From Gorsachius magnificus (lineage: Eukaryota; Chordata; Aves; Pelecaniformes; Ardeidae): DNA of 64,000 nt. The stretch is from assembly GCA_034008185.1 (NCBI GenBank), contig CM067089.1:21982213-22046212 (forward strand). The letters run 5' to 3'. Within the stretch, counting starts at the first letter, position 1. Every line of letters starts with the position of its first letter. A program made the translations under genes and the position numbers. The notes under the pieces are model-generated. The model had not been told where the DNA came from, did no database searches, and saw only the letters and a list, made by a program, of their open reading frames with translations. This document shows, one piece after another, positions 1-13,240 of this stretch.

Positions 1-659
1 GGCTGTAAAGTGCCTTGATTTCTCTCCTGCTGGATTCAAAGGAGGTATTTGCTCCCACACCCCTACTGGGTGATAGTTAAGAATAAGGAGAAAATTCCAG
101 AAACCTTCCAATCAATTTGACAGACCATTTCAGCTGGAAAATACAGGTAGCTCTGAAATAGCTCTGAAAATTCTGAAGGACCCAACTTCAATGTCCTTCA
201 AACATTACTTCCTGGATACGAGTCAAAACTATTTCCCTTGTGTAAAAAGGGACCAACATTAGGGCTGAACATGGCTAAAACAGACGATGTCATTTTTCAG
301 TTTAACATAAAGGCTTGGACTGCCCCAAAATGATATTTTCATGAGGAAGGAAAGGAATGAGAGAGAACGAAAAAAAGGAGTTTTTTTAAAGTTCGGGGGT
401 TTTTTCATTTAATGAAAAACATCAAAAAACAGAAGAAAGCAAAGCACAAGGGATTTTTTTTACATGAAAGGTTGTGGCTGTTTTGCAACATTCCCCTTCT
501 TTACTAAGACGAAAAATGAAATTAAAGCTATCTGATTCATTTCCCCTCAATTGGGGCATAGGTACAGTGACCTGCAGCAGTCTCGGGGCTGACCCGTTGC
601 AAAGGGCCACCTTTCAGGACACACTGCAGCTACGTGGCTGGTGAGCTAAAGCATGCCAT
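1..659. other. Unique intergenic sequence, no gene seen
   Basis: The stretch is AT-rich and non-repetitive apart from short A and T runs. Open frames are short, stop-limited and lack a start context or splice signals. I see no repeat family and no RNA gene. Confidence 0.6.
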
Positions 660-1040
660 TGGGGTTGTGGGTTTTTTTCTGTCACAGAATGTCATTGCAA
701 TGCGGTTGCACGATACGGTGCTGGCCAGAAATCACCTTCAAGACAGTTTAGTGGTATGACATGGTACATCGTCAACAGTAAATCTGGGCTGGGAGGCAAT
801 AATCCATTCCGATGCTGATCATTGAAGACATCAGAATCAATTAAATGCCCGCTGTTAATCATGCTACCTGGCCTACAGACAAACCACCTTGTTCTGTAAC
901 CTTCTCTGGTTTTATTAGCCGAAGAGGCTGATATTAGGTTGATTTTTGGATAGGAGAACTGCAAAGACCACTCGGAGCCAACAGAAATGGCATGGCTGTA
1001 TTCAAGCGCTGACTCCATTCACAACAGACTGAACCCAGGC
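660..1040. promoter_or_regulatory. Candidate conserved non-coding element
   Basis: This block differs from its flanks: it has no simple repeats, keeps several CpGs in a CpG-poor region, and is dense in homeodomain-like words (CAATTAAATG, GTTAATCATG) between about 835 and 865. That texture is typical of vertebrate conserved enhancers. No coding frame stands out. Conservation is inferred from texture only, because no alignment was possible. Confidence 0.35.
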
Positions 1041-1594
1041 AGGTCTAGTGAGTGCTGCTCAGGTGAGCCCTAAGCAAAAATCTTTGATTCTTGCAGTCAT
1101 AACACTTGCCACACATTGGAAAGACCAGCCACATTTACCAGTGTGGCATTGCCAAGTTCCTGCAGGGACAGTTCCTCCCTATTTAAACTCCAACCGGGTG
1201 GCAGAGGTGTCGTCTTCAATTCCCGTGCAAGGGAATTAATTAACATTTCCTTGGATGTAAATAAATGAATGCAGACACAAACAAGTTACCTCACTTTGGC
1301 AGAATAATCGATGGCACAAACATGGGATCAGGAACAGTAAGTGAGGTAGAAATTCTGCAGAAAAAGCTCAAGCTGAACAGGAGTTATCAGCACAAGGCTG
1401 CTCTGGAAAAAAAAAACAAGATACTTGGACAGTTTAAAGAGGAGCACAGATGATCAGGCACAATGCACACAGACCTCTCTGCATTGGTGACATTTCAGCT
1501 GGAATATCAAATCTAGGTCTGGACCCCAGCATTCAAAAGAGATGTTGGCAAAGGAGCTATTTGTGAAGAGAAGTAAGACTGGTCCAGGATATGA
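1041..1594. other. Unique sequence with an isolated splice-donor-like site
   Basis: A good donor-like sequence, CTCAG followed by GTGAGC, lies at about 1058-1068 on the plus strand. Nothing upstream looks like an exon and no acceptor pairs with it. The rest is featureless unique DNA. Confidence 0.4.
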
Positions 1595-1970
1595 CCTGAA
1601 AAGCTAGAAAGAACTGGAAGTGTCCAGTCTAGAGATGAGAAGGCTTAGAAGAAACATCTTCCTAGTAGGTTAAAAAAATGGACAAAAAGGAAGGCAATAA
1701 GCCCTAATCCGTGCCAACATGGAGAAGAGAACAAGGCTTAAACCGCAGCAAGATCCAGATTAGGTGTGAGGACAAAGTTTCTAGTGCTAGAGGCTAGTGA
1801 AGCACTGGAGTAGATTGCTGTAGGGGAGCCATGATATCTCCATCACTGAAAGCTTGTAAGAATAGAAAATTAGTTAGAAAGTTAGAAAATACCCATCCGA
1901 GGTAGAATGGGTCTTGCCCTAGGGTAGGGAGATGGATCCAATGATCTCATGGTGCTAATTCCAGGCTTTA
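1595..1970 (+). repeat. Degenerate CR1 LINE fragment (3' portion)
   Basis: The order of phrases follows the 3' part of avian CR1 elements. An 'agaactggaagtgtccag' phrase is followed by 'gagaaggct'. Then come 'gtgaagcactggagtag', 'ctccatcactgaaagctt' and 'ggatccaatgatctcatgg', the counterpart of 'ggactagatgatctcatgg' in intact copies. Many substitutions and indels break the frame, so this is an old insertion. The terminal octamer repeat is not recognisable. Confidence 0.7.
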
Positions 1971-4900
1971 TTTTTCTGGTAATCATATTCAAATTAAAGG
2001 AACTAAATCACAGCAAAACAGATTGATACATTCAAGGCCATATATTAGACCAGTAGCAAGACAGCATTAAGTCCACCAAGAACAGATATATGCATATCAG
2101 TGACATTTGCTTCAATACTAGCTGCAAAAAAAGATGAGAAGCAAAGGGGGAGAAGGGTAGTTCGCTGTGATTCCCCTGCCTTAGTGTCCTAAAATATTTC
2201 CAGAATGGCCTAGCCAAAAGGCTGTAATATTTATGTCTATAGTTGCAAAATTAAAAACATTACTCTTTATTAAAAATAAAATATTTTTTCTTCTTGAGGT
2301 TTTGTGGGGTTTTCTAATGTTAAGCATTGAAGTTATCATTCTCTATGAAGCAGTACCTTCCATTAAGGAATACAGGTATTTTATTAAAAAATAAGAGAAA
2401 GCACAATATTTAGACTTCATCAGAAGGTTTTTTCCTGAGAACATGCAACCAAATGCAAATGTTTTACAGGTCATTCCATATCTACCTTTTCTTCAGAAAG
2501 AAAAAAAAAAAAAATGTTTTAAGCAAGTGAGTTCCCTGCTTTGGCACTTCTGAGTCCAGATTTCAGAATCAATCTAAGCACATCTGTGTTGCTCAACAGC
2601 AAGAATTTTGGGATCCCCAGGTCTGTGGAGAGGCACAGGCTTAACGATCTTGGGGACTCTGTGGTCAAGGAGCAGCACCACTGCTGGTTAGCAGGAAGGC
2701 TGTCCACGTAGCCCGGGGTTTGTCTCGACACTGGCTTAGAGCACGTCCCTGTGTCACCTTCCCATTACAACTCCCAAACTGCATGGGCAGAGCTATGTGT
2801 TGGGGAAGCGGCCTGGGCACCTCAGTGCCCCACCTCATCCTGCTGAAACCATTCCTTGTACGTCCATAATGCCGTTATAATGCATAGCACACTTTGTATC
2901 CTGCTCAGCAGATCCCAGCTTGAACTATGCACTCACCCTCCGACACTCCACTTCCAGAGTAACACAGATGGGCTCCATCACAGATGAACTCTTACACCTT
3001 CCTAATATGTTAAGAAATCAGTTCTTTCTCCCATCTGAATTTGTAAAAATCTGTTTCTCCTGCTCTTATAGGGCCAAAATCTTTGCTGGTAGAATTTAAT
3101 GGGATCCATTGGTATTCACTGATGCTGCCCCTGGCCCTGCATGTTCCTGTTACATCGACCTAAATTATGTATTGCATGCAGCTGGTACAACATACACAAA
3201 TCAACATGGCTATTTCCCAGGACTGTAACCAAGTCAGCAAAATATTTATTTCAGAGCCCACCCAGGTTCTTCCACCAGCACATGAGCAATGTCTATAGTG
3301 ATCTGCGAGGGGGATAAAGAGGAATGAGGTAAACTGAGAGTCATCGAACCCACCACCCCTTTCCAAAGGGTGAAATACATACGCATTCATCCAAACACAA
3401 CCTATACACTTCACTACAAAAGAAGCAGGTTAAACTCTGCTTCTGTGCAGGACCAGTTGTCCCCTCCAGGCCACATCCTCACCTCATGTAAGTTGGGATT
3501 TTCATGTTCCCCTCACAAAGCCCTGTTGAGCTGCCATCCCCCCCACCCCCAGCTAAGGATCTGGAGCTTTCTATCCAGTGACAAAACTCCACATTTTTAA
3601 TACTGCTTGGTTGCTATCACCACCAAATGATCCACACTGCCCTCTTGCCAAACCAGCAATAATACAGCAGTTACCCTCATTTCTCTCAAAGGTCCTGTGC
3701 ATACAAATCTTGCCACAAAGTGGGGAACATACTTTGCCTGAACTTCATGGGTTTTATCACCTGAGTATTAGTCATTTTCAATATCTTTCCATTGCATTAA
3801 TGGAAAAATATGGGAGCCCTCCGGTGGTAAAAATAATACCTTTAATTTCCCATAGATGATAACCAGAGACTGTAACCTAGCAAAGTGCCTACTTCAGCTT
3901 TCAAAGATGCAACTGAGAGTTCAGAACTGTATTTTCAGTACCTTTTCTGTTCACTTTATTCCTCTTACACTGCTTTAACTTAATTAATACCCATTGATGT
4001 AGCAGGAGCATAACCACAACAACAACAGCAGCTACCATCACCAATGGGTCAAACTCAGACATGCAGCAAGGTGTGTGAATGCTGTAGGAGGAAGGGCACA
4101 TGAAACGATGACAACTTAGGGCTTGCTTTAAAAAGAAAAATCAACCATGATGTAAATGCAGTGATTTTCACTGGAGGCAAAGCACACCTGGTTACATTCA
4201 GCTGAAACAATGAAAGCCTCAGCTTCAGAGAAAAAACTTTATTCCTCGTAGGTACGGTTTTAAAAGCTACGGATTCCCAACACTGAATTTCTATCAGCTA
4301 TGAGACCAGAAAGGTAAAGAAAAACCTTGTTAGATTCACTCTGATCTACTCCTTGGTGGTACCTACTGTCTCCCCCCATAAGTTTCAGCTGTAAAACCAC
4401 AGGCTTACCAAAACACTAGTATGCTGGGAAAGAGGAAAAAGAGGGAAGAAGTATCAATATAAGTTTTGTCTCGGCAAAATTAAAAAAGAAAGTGTTTCAG
4501 AGCAACCAAACTCCAAGCTAGTCCTTGTAATTTGGTATTAGATTTTCTTTCTATAAACTTTTTAAAGTTGCACTTAAAGTAAAGCTCAAAATATTCAATG
4601 TAACAGGAAAAACAAAAGCTTATTTTCCTTCTAAATGTTAGAAGAAAACATTTAAAGTTTTCCTGCATCTCTGTTTTTCGTCAAAAACATAGTTTTCAGC
4701 CAAAACACAATTCATCTGGGATGATAACAGTCACAGATCCAGTGGTGAGAGGCAAAAGAAGGCATCGTACATCAGAGCTACAAAACCAGCAATGGGAATG
4801 ACTCCTTTAATTTTCTACACATGTGAAACTGTCTGAAGTGCTCATACCGGTATCTCAAAACCCTTCCCCTGGTATTCATAACTGCAACTGAAAGGCACAC

Positions 4901-5070
4901 AGAGACACATGTGATGACAACGCATGCGATATCCTCACTTGGGGGACAAACCAGCTGTCTTCTTTCATGAACCAAGCAGAGATAGGGACATCCATAGTGA
5001 GGAATTCTCCAGAAGTGGCCAACCCATCCTTCAAATAGCAGGAGTAAATGGTGCTCCTCAAGGAGACACC
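1971..5070. other. Unique intergenic sequence, no gene seen
   Basis: Mostly AT-rich unique DNA with a short A run near 2501-2514 and a C-rich patch near 3539-3551. Open frames are short and have low protein plausibility. No RNA gene or intact repeat was recognised. Confidence 0.55.
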
Positions 5071-5350
5071 CCATCACTTTGCCAGTAAGTAGAAGCTCAT
5101 GGTAGCAGCTTGCTCTGGTCACATCACAGTCCCATGGACCTGCAGTGCTAGAACAGGGGCTTCCCTGCTGGTTTCTCATTCCTGGCAGATGTCACTCCAT
5201 AACTCCATGGACCATCACTTTGCCAGTAAGTAGAAGCTCATGGTAGCAGCTTGCTCTGGTCACATCACAGTCCCATGGACCTGCAGTGCTAGAACAGGGC
5301 TTCCCTGCTGGTTTCTCATTCCTGGCAGATGTCCTCCATAACTCCATGGA
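5071..5350. repeat. Tandem duplication, two copies of a 141-bp unit
   Basis: Unit one (5071-5211) is followed without a gap by unit two (5212-5350). The copies match base for base except for two single-base deletions in unit two: one G in a GGGG run (near 5298) and one A in 'gtcactcc' (near 5333). There are no substitutions. The near identity means either a very recent tandem duplication or an assembly artefact. The unit encodes nothing recognisable and is not a known satellite to me. It includes a donor-like 'gccagtaagt' in both copies. Confidence 0.95.
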
Positions 5351-8300
5351 CCATACTCGTAAAGAGCTTATGGTCAGGTAACCCCGGGCCTCACTTTGAG
5401 ATCTCAGTATTCCTTACTTCTGATCACAAGGACCAAGCTCCCCAAGGCAGGGTCCAGCCTCACGTTGTATGGCAGACCTTCCTCACTGGTTTCACTTTTC
5501 AGTTAGCTATAATCTGCAGTTGCAACTACAGTTGTAGCTCCTAAGTCCTTTAGCACTTTGCCTTGACCTTGTGCATTGCAGGGGAAGAAAAGGTAGTTTG
5601 GGTCAAACCCAAGAGTAGTAGATACTCTGGAAAATCCAATACACAAATGAGACTGGCAACAATAAAAGGGTTGTCTAAAGCACACAAGGGTTAAAGTATT
5701 TCCTTACCCAGCATAGCAACTCACAGCTCAGAAAGCATGCTTCCCTCAGGCCTGCACAGAGCATGGCTCAGAGATGGACCTGCCCCCTCAGACGTGCAAG
5801 GACCTCTCATCGGGAAAGCAGAAGGCAAGATCCACAGTGCAGATCTGAGAGCAGAAAATGTCAGTGGCCCTGTGCGGCAGCTGTTCTTCCTGCTAGCAAA
5901 TAGGCTCAGCTCACCCTGACTATCTTCAGAGCCAGTTGCCGATGCAAACACCGTAATGTTTTGCATCAAGGTCTTGCTTCTGTACTGTTCATGGTGCTGG
6001 AAAAGGAGTTTCCCAGATCCCCCCAGTCTTTTCTATCTGTGCATTGAGCATGGAAGAAAGCAGAGTAGAAGATGCTGAGAAAATTTTTGGGATGCACACC
6101 CACTTTCTGAATTTTCTTTTAAATGTTCCTTTGTTGAGATTTTGCCAATGTGTTGGCCAGAGGAATGAGAGAGATTGTGCTGTCCCACAGACATCTTGGG
6201 TGGGGAGGTCAGGCTTTCCACCAAAGCCCTGCCCAAACGTCACCCACTAGTTGTCTGAGATAAAAATTGCCTTCTTTAGACTTCAGAATTAAAGTGTCCA
6301 AGATGAACACAGACAGCTCACAGCTATATTATACCTTCATAGTCTTCATTCTACTTTTATGCTATTCTGGATTTATAAGACTGGAAAAAGTTAATTTAAC
6401 CATCAGTAGGGGCATGCTCTCCAAGTGCAGAAGACTTATATAAATGGCCTAGATTTCATAGCCAGCTTTACACCATCATCTCTCATAATCAAGAGCGTAG
6501 CCCAGGAAAGGAGGGGAGGTAAGGCGAAGAGTAAACTTGCCCTGCACACTATTGCATTGTGGATAGTCTTATTTATGGTAAATGCTCTCGGAGCCAGTCA
6601 TGAGTTGGAAAGCCACCTCCAGTCTTGGTTTGACTCCCCATGGACAGGACACAGCTGCACACGTGGTATCCTGAGTCTTCAACCAGATGCAAAAGTTTTC
6701 AGAAATAATCTGGGTTTCAGTCTTTCAAACTCACAGCTGATTGTCCTCATAGCTACCATCAGTGCTGACCAACGGGGAGCAGGATAAAAGGCAAATATTT
6801 CTGACCAAGGAAGCAATGTGCCAGATCTACAGTTCAAATGAAGAACTCTTGCATTGTCTTCATCTTCCTCAGATCCAGCCCCATATTTGGAAAGCCATTC
6901 TTAATAGCTCCACTTTTAAGCTGTTCAGATAAACACTGTGCATCCTGCTGCTTAAGAGTAGTCAAGCATAGCATTAACTTCAGCACATCAGAGTTTTGTG
7001 CTGCATCTACCCCATGTCATCACCTGCTAACACTGGCTGAACACAAAAGAGAATGCACGTAGACAGGGAAGATCCTTGACACTTGACTGCACACAGACAC
7101 AGATTCCTCCTGCTGCCGCTCATGGTGCTTGGGGAAGAGATGATCAGCTATAACCACAATGGCAAGCATAAGCAAGACTTCTCTTGAGTAAAATGAGGTG
7201 TCTTCCCTTCAGAAGTTCAGACCTCTCCAAACCCTTATTTACTAGAATCCAAGCAAGAAACTCAGAAGTGCAAGCATTTCTGAGCCACCTCTTGGCACTG
7301 GCCTAACTACAAGTTTTCCTCTCCCCATATTTCTTTCCGTGACTGTCAGGTCAAAGACACAATGATCTAAATAGATATGCCCCTCCTTCTCTCATTCTAC
7401 AACCATGCCTATCCTTGGTCTCCTCTCCTCTACTTCCATTATGTCCACATGATGGTCTTTACCCATTTGGAAGATCTCCATGGCCACCTATGTAGATTGG
7501 AGACTATTTGCCAGTAATGGGAGTAATGTCCAGCTTCCAGTGCTTGTCCCAAACCTCACCTTTAAAGTCCCACGGGAATAGCAGAAAACCACCAGAAAGC
7601 AGCTGTGTTTCACAAAGACTGTGCTCTATTGTTCCCTAAAGGCTTAGAGCAAATGTACTCTTCTGGACCTCCCAAACATCCTAGAAGATTATTATCCATG
7701 TTTGTAATGACCCAGTATTCCAGCTAGGGATTTATTTTGTTCTCCCATCTCCCGTTTTTTTTTTTAAAAAACAAAAAACACCCACACACCAGCATCACAG
7801 CATAGCAGCCACCACTGCTGCAGCAGCTCCGTGCAAGTCACATCAATTCCATTCCCAGGGGTGCAAACCAATTTCTCTTGTTTTTCCGCCCGTCTCTCTG
7901 GCTGAACCTCCAGCAGCCTTCAATCCCATTAATCCAAGCACTGCTGGCGATGACGAAGACTGATTTCACCAGCAAACGATCAATTTGTATCTCCCCCCCT
8001 TTTTTCTTTTTTTCCTTTTTTTTTTTTTTTTGGTGCGATGTAGAAAATATCATGAAAAAGGCGTTAGTGGTGATAGTTCCACAACAGTGAAATAATAGAG
8101 TAATAAGGCAATCCACTTTTGACCTTGCAGGACAGCTAATTCATCTACCCATCTATCTTAATTATTCCCTGGGTTACAAAAGAGAAACTGTACAATTCAT
8201 TCATTCCACAGTGACAATTCCATTTTCCACCCCCAGTAAAGCACCATCCTTTCTCTGCAGTGATCCTGCCATAGACCACATCCCCTCTCAGCCTACTCAT

Positions 8301-9499
8301 ACCAGTCCACATGCAAACAGTCATTAAAGGCCTGATCCAAAGCCTGTTGAAGCTGATCAAGTCAGGCCCTCGTTGGCCCCAACACACCCCAGTCTGCCCT
8401 CCCACACCTCCTCCTCATTTCTAAGCAAGCAAGAAATCGGCCATCTTCAGAAGCCATATCAAAAGCAGCAGTGGGATCTCTGGCAGAGCAGACAGGCGTT
8501 CAGACAGGCTAACTTTGCCCTAGGAGCCTGATCTTTTCATCTCTTCTCTCATGTTGATGGGAAGAAGGTATCTTACAGAAAGGCGTGTAGAGTCTCAGAA
8601 AAGTCTGTGAGATCTGTCTGCACTAGATGAGCAAGATAGGATCTCTGAATTTGGAGAGCACATTGTGATAAGGGTACAAAGCAGACATAGGCCAGACAGT
8701 GGAGAAGATTAAAACGTCTTCTGACGGCACTGCTCTGAGTTCTGCTATGTCTCATTTGCTGAATATTAATGCGGCCTGGAAGTTAGCATCCGAGTTTCAA
8801 ATACAATCTTACATCCATGCAACCTGATCTTTCTGCTGCTTCAGCTTGGAGGTTGAATCCCACAACCTACCCATTTTTAGGCATGGCATCTACAAGTAGA
8901 CTGCACATGACTCTCCAACCTGCAGGGAGAGGCTGGTGTGAATGAATGTCTCCCACCGTTCTCTGAAAGAGCCAAGGTTAGTCTTTACCTCCAATAGGCA
9001 AAGGGGTCTGTTGACATTTGCAATACCAAAATTTCACAAACCTCTTACAGCCTAGCAGCTGCTAGGAAAAAAGTGGAAAACTGGCCACAGGAGAAGATAA
9101 GGAGGAAGGTGCTTCAAAGAGCATAGCAGCAACCGAGACAAATTCCACTGACTCTTGGTTGTTCCTCCTGTGAGTTAAGGTGAAACAAAAGCAGCAGAAA
9201 TCCCCATAAGGGACAGCTGCCTCTGGTCAGGTCTTCTCCTACTGGGAAGTGTCTTGGCTGCTGATACATCCTTGAAGATTTGTCCTGGCCTAGCATCCAA
9301 CTTCCCTGCAGATATTTTTAAGGTCATCTTTGGGCTCAACAGGTCACTCAGTTCCTCTACTCAGCGTCTCCAGATCCCTTTTGGACTTCTGAGCAAGCCA
9401 GACTGTTTTCCCATCCTCACCCTCATCTGTCTCCCTTCCATCACTTTACTCATACTATCAAGCTTGTATCTCTGCTTGTCTTTCCAACACCCAATTCTC
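5351..9499. other. Unique intergenic sequence with T/A homopolymers
   Basis: No coding or RNA gene is visible. T- and A-rich patches lie at about 7755-7785 and 8000-8032. Several short open frames exist on both strands, none with a recognisable domain or exon boundaries. Confidence 0.5.
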
Positions 9500-9990
9500 C
9501 TTATCTAAAATATATACCACTCTCTTTCTTAAAGTCCTTAAATGCAGCACTTCCTTTCCTCTGTCTGTAACAGGTCATCTTAGCTTGATGTCCTTTCCTG
9601 CCTGGCTTCTTCACCTCTGTCACATTGGTCTCCAGTCCGTGCTGCCCTACCATACACCAAACCCATTCACTTTTTCATCCCCACCACCCTCTCACCTCCT
9701 GGATTCCTCTACTTCTCTCACACAGTTCACACTTTTGATTCACATTAGGAAGGCAACTTAATCTTCCACCAACTTTACTCTGCTGATATATCCGCTGCTC
9801 CCTTACCTCTTTCCCCACTCTACCTTCATTTTCCCCTTCTTACTGTTTTTTATACTTACTGTGGTCCCTGCCCCATTATCTCAAGAACCTACTTTGCTTC
9901 CTTCTCCCCATAATCCTTTACATGAGTAGGGATCCTAGTTCCCTCTTTGTCACACCTAATCTGAGACCGAAATCTCTTAAGAGAAGTGAG
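9500..9990. repeat. Pyrimidine-rich low-complexity tract
   Basis: The plus strand is strongly biased to C and T over nearly 500 bases (cttcc, ctctg and tcacct words), with no fixed period. It looks like decayed simple sequence rather than a gene. Confidence 0.5.
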
Positions 9991-10059
9991 CCTATCTTCC
10001 TATGTGAAGTTTGTACAGTTCCTTGTCAATATACACTGCTTTGAATGATTATTATGAAT

Positions 10060-10920
10060 ACACTACTAACACAAAAATACCACCTGGGAGCCAGGTATTC
10101 CTGAGACACAGATTGCTGCAAGCAGCTAAGTACATCAAGGCAGTACCAGAGCTGCTTGCCCCTTTCTTACAGTTTACTCCCAAGTCTGCCCCAGCAGGAA
10201 TAAGATCCTGGGCTAGAGTGTAAACACAGAGAGAAGACAACACCCTACATCTCAGAGGGTGGAACTGGAGCCTAAAGTCAGGCATACACAGGGAGGGCAG
10301 GAAAACCCACCCCACTAACACTAAACACCCAGGACACTGCATAGATGTATTCAGACCCTGAAGCGCAGAGGTGCCTACTGACATCAGCTCCTCTGAAGAC
10401 CCAGAGTCAGTTGATAGGACCCTGGCACAGAAACATGGGTAGAACTTAGGCCAGCTGAGTACAGCCCAGGGTGCCAGTGAGCAGTGAAAATAGCAAAGCA
10501 AAGACCCCAAGGCCGAGCCTGGGCCAGTGGTGCTGCTTCACCGCCACACGTATGCCATCGTGCTCATTGCCTCAGTGTGTGTTCCAATAGAGCCTGCATA
10601 GTACGACCAGGCTCTTGGAAAGCAGCAAGTGGACACAAACACAAGGTCTACAGTGAATAATGTCATAGCAGGACACAGAGATCATGGAAGCACTGGGAGC
10701 AGAGCAAGGCGATGCACAGGCATACCTGACACAGGTTGCTGCAAGCTGGAAACAAAGAAGCTACCCCAGCCCTTACCATAACCATCCCAAGTCCCAGCAG
10801 AGCAGCTGTACAGTGTCACAGTGCAGAGTGACACATAACTGATTTTGCAGTTAAGATATTGGCTACCAGCTGAGGGCAATGCATTTCAGTCCCTGACTGA
10901 CACAGGTTCCCTGGCTGACC
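10060..10920. repeat. Two related diverged blocks, possible interspersed repeat
   Basis: Phrases around 10090-10215 recur, diverged, around 10715-10830: a 'cctgagacacagattgctgcaagc' phrase versus 'cctgacacaggttgctgcaagc', then 'cccaagtctgccccagcag' versus 'cccaagtcccagcag'. This suggests an old segmental or interspersed repeat. I cannot name the family. Confidence 0.35.
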
Positions 10921-12050
10921 TTGGTCAATTCATATGACATGGAGTCTATCTTCACACAAAAGAGAATCACAATCTTTCATCTGTTTCTTGTTGTTTCAAC
11001 AGGATGACAAATGTCCTCTGTGGCATGTCCAGTCTCCAGCATCCACATAAAGTTCATGCTCTTCTTCCACTAAGCAGCCTCTTTGGTTCCTTTAGCTTTT
11101 GTCAGGTGTCTCCCTGGCCCCAAGACCATGGACTTTTCCCCTAAGTGACAACCTGAGTTTTGCCATTTCCCAGAAAGTCCTCTTCCTCCCAGTTTCCTCT
11201 TTTCACAGTGTTTTCAGTAATTCTGTCCCTTCCCCTTCTGCCCAGAGACCGATCACCATTCAACCAAACCCCTGAAAGTCCAATCCTCCTCTTACCTTCA
11301 GCTGTCTTTAAATACTATGGCTGTGAACTATCAGGCACTCATAGGTGGCCAACCACTCTCTACTAGCATGGTTACAGGATGGCAAAGGGGCTGGCCCATA
11401 ACGTGATTTTTTTCAACAACCCAGAATTCACACTGGAGAAGCTTCAGTCTCCCCTCGAGAATTAACCTTTCTGCACTTCCCGCTGTGCTGGTGCTCGTGG
11501 CATGCAGGAACATTTCCCACCCCAGGCACAGTTCCTCGCCTCTTTCCTGGCACTAGATATGGAGTATAGGTAGACAGCTGAATGCTTTGATCTTCTTGAT
11601 GGCTGGTGCACGTACAAAGCTTTTGGAGTCATGTACTTCCTTGTTCCCCAGGAGAGCAAAGTTTCTTACTCAGCTGAAAATTAACTTCTGGGGTTGCACT
11701 ACTCACTTCCTCTTAAATGGCCTGCAAAGCAGCTCTGAAAGCAAAGTACTACACTCCACGGATCCCATGACCGACCTTTCCCAGGCACTCCTCAGGACAA
11801 AAGATGGCGAGAAAAGCAAGGCAAAGGGAAGAGTAAGGAGAATCGTGGTCCTGGCCAAAGAAGAAGTTTCAGAGGTGAGAAAAAGGGAGAGGGAATGGGA
11901 AGGGAGTGAAGGAGAGAAAAAGGAATGGAGGGAGAGAGGGAGCAGCAATAATAAGGTCATTTGTTACAGGAGCTACTCCTAGTCTGTGTGTATGTAACAC
12001 AATTTGAGCTAATTGTATTGCCCTCACTTTGGGGACGCTGCTGTCTATCT
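10921..12050. other. Unique sequence with a purine tract
   Basis: Unremarkable DNA except for a GA-rich purine tract at about 11871-11946. The open frames across the tract are low complexity (Lys/Arg/Glu on plus, Leu/Ser/Pro on minus) and are not credible genes. Confidence 0.5.
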
Positions 12051-12054
12051 CTGA

Positions 12055-12540
12055 AGCTTTTTCTAATTTCCCCCCTTAATGTACGATTTCAGAATCTTTC
12101 ATTCTAATGATTTTAATGCAATCAGCAAAACTATGCATGTAATTGTCTTTGGCACGGCACTCGCTGGAGTGGCACTCAGGGACAGCTCCCTGAACCCAGG
12201 ACTCCGGCAGGAGAATGCAAAACAGGCCTGTTTTCAATCACCACGGCAGAAGGCAGCCGGCAACGTCTGCGAAAGGCTGCCGAAAAAAAACATTTGTCGG
12301 AAGACAATGACAAAAAAGGGGGTCTCAGCTCGGTGCTATTCAGAGACAATTTGTAAGCACGGCTGTTGAAGTCGATCCAAAGGCTCCGGAACAGCTGGAG
12401 CTTTGCAGTGATTGATAAGTGCGCCCAGGAGAACTTCATTTCTGCCTGAATGAAGACAAAAGCCCCGCGATGCTGGGCGGATGGGTAATGTCACTATCAT
12501 TAAGTAGTGAGAGTGGATATGCCAGACCTTCAGATGGGGA
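12055..12540. promoter_or_regulatory. Candidate conserved enhancer with homeodomain sites
   Basis: A repeat-free block of about 480 bases. It contains ATTCTAATGATTTTAATGCA near 12098, ATGCATGTAATTG near 12133, a PBX/HOX-type TGATTGAT at 12409-12416 overlapping GATAAG, and CATTAAGTAG near 12500, interspersed with CpG-containing unique sequence. This mix is typical of developmental enhancers conserved across vertebrates. It has no protein-like frame. Function and conservation are inferred. Confidence 0.5.
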
Positions 12541-12989
12541 CACAGTCAGGGCTATGAGGAGAGGTCAGGGCACCCTCCCTTCCTTCCCATCACCGCCAGC
12601 TCTTTCCCCTCCCTGACTCCCCCCTCCCCACAGACACACTTTCAGCACAAACCCCCCCTTTGCTGAATGTAATGCCCATATAATAAAAGTTCCCCTAGCT
12701 TACAAGTACCACACCACAGGTCTCCCCCTCTCCTCTTCATGCCTGCTGGGTACATGCTCCTTCCAGACCTACTAGGGCTGGTTCTGCCAGTGCATGCTCC
12801 AGGCCATGCAGATGCACCTTGTCCACAGACAAAGTCGCTGTTGCTCATCATCCCACGCTCAGAAGACAGCACCCTTGAGAGCCACCTTCAGCACCCACGC
12901 TTGGGTGACTCCCGCCAAAGGCTACCTGTCTCCTTCCTCCCTGTATTCCTCACCAATACCTTCTTAAACCCAAAGCCTGCATTTCTGAA
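12541..12989. other. Unique sequence, nothing recognised
   Basis: C-rich unique DNA following the candidate enhancer. No gene, repeat or motif cluster stands out. Confidence 0.5.
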
Positions 12990-13240
12990 GGCAAGTCCAG
13001 TTGAAAATTTTTGGGCAACACTGTGAAAACAGCATCACCAAAGGAGAAAAAAGCACAGAAAATACGAAACAGATCCGAATGGAATTGAACCGGTGCATAC
13101 ATGCTTTGCATAGAATCTCATCTGTCTTAAGGCTTGCCTTCATTTGGATGTTTGCGGACATGGTCTCTTTTTCCTTGCAGAGTTACCAGATATCACATAC
13201 AATAGTCAGCGTGAAGAGTGTTGGAGGCAAGTGAGTGGAT
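12990..13240. promoter_or_regulatory. Candidate conserved non-coding element
   Basis: Repeat-free sequence with several isolated CpGs ('aatacgaaacagatccgaatgg', 'gaaccggtgc') and a good acceptor-like stretch 'ctctttttccttgcag' ending near 13181. It could be an enhancer or a non-coding exon edge. Support is texture only. Confidence 0.3.
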
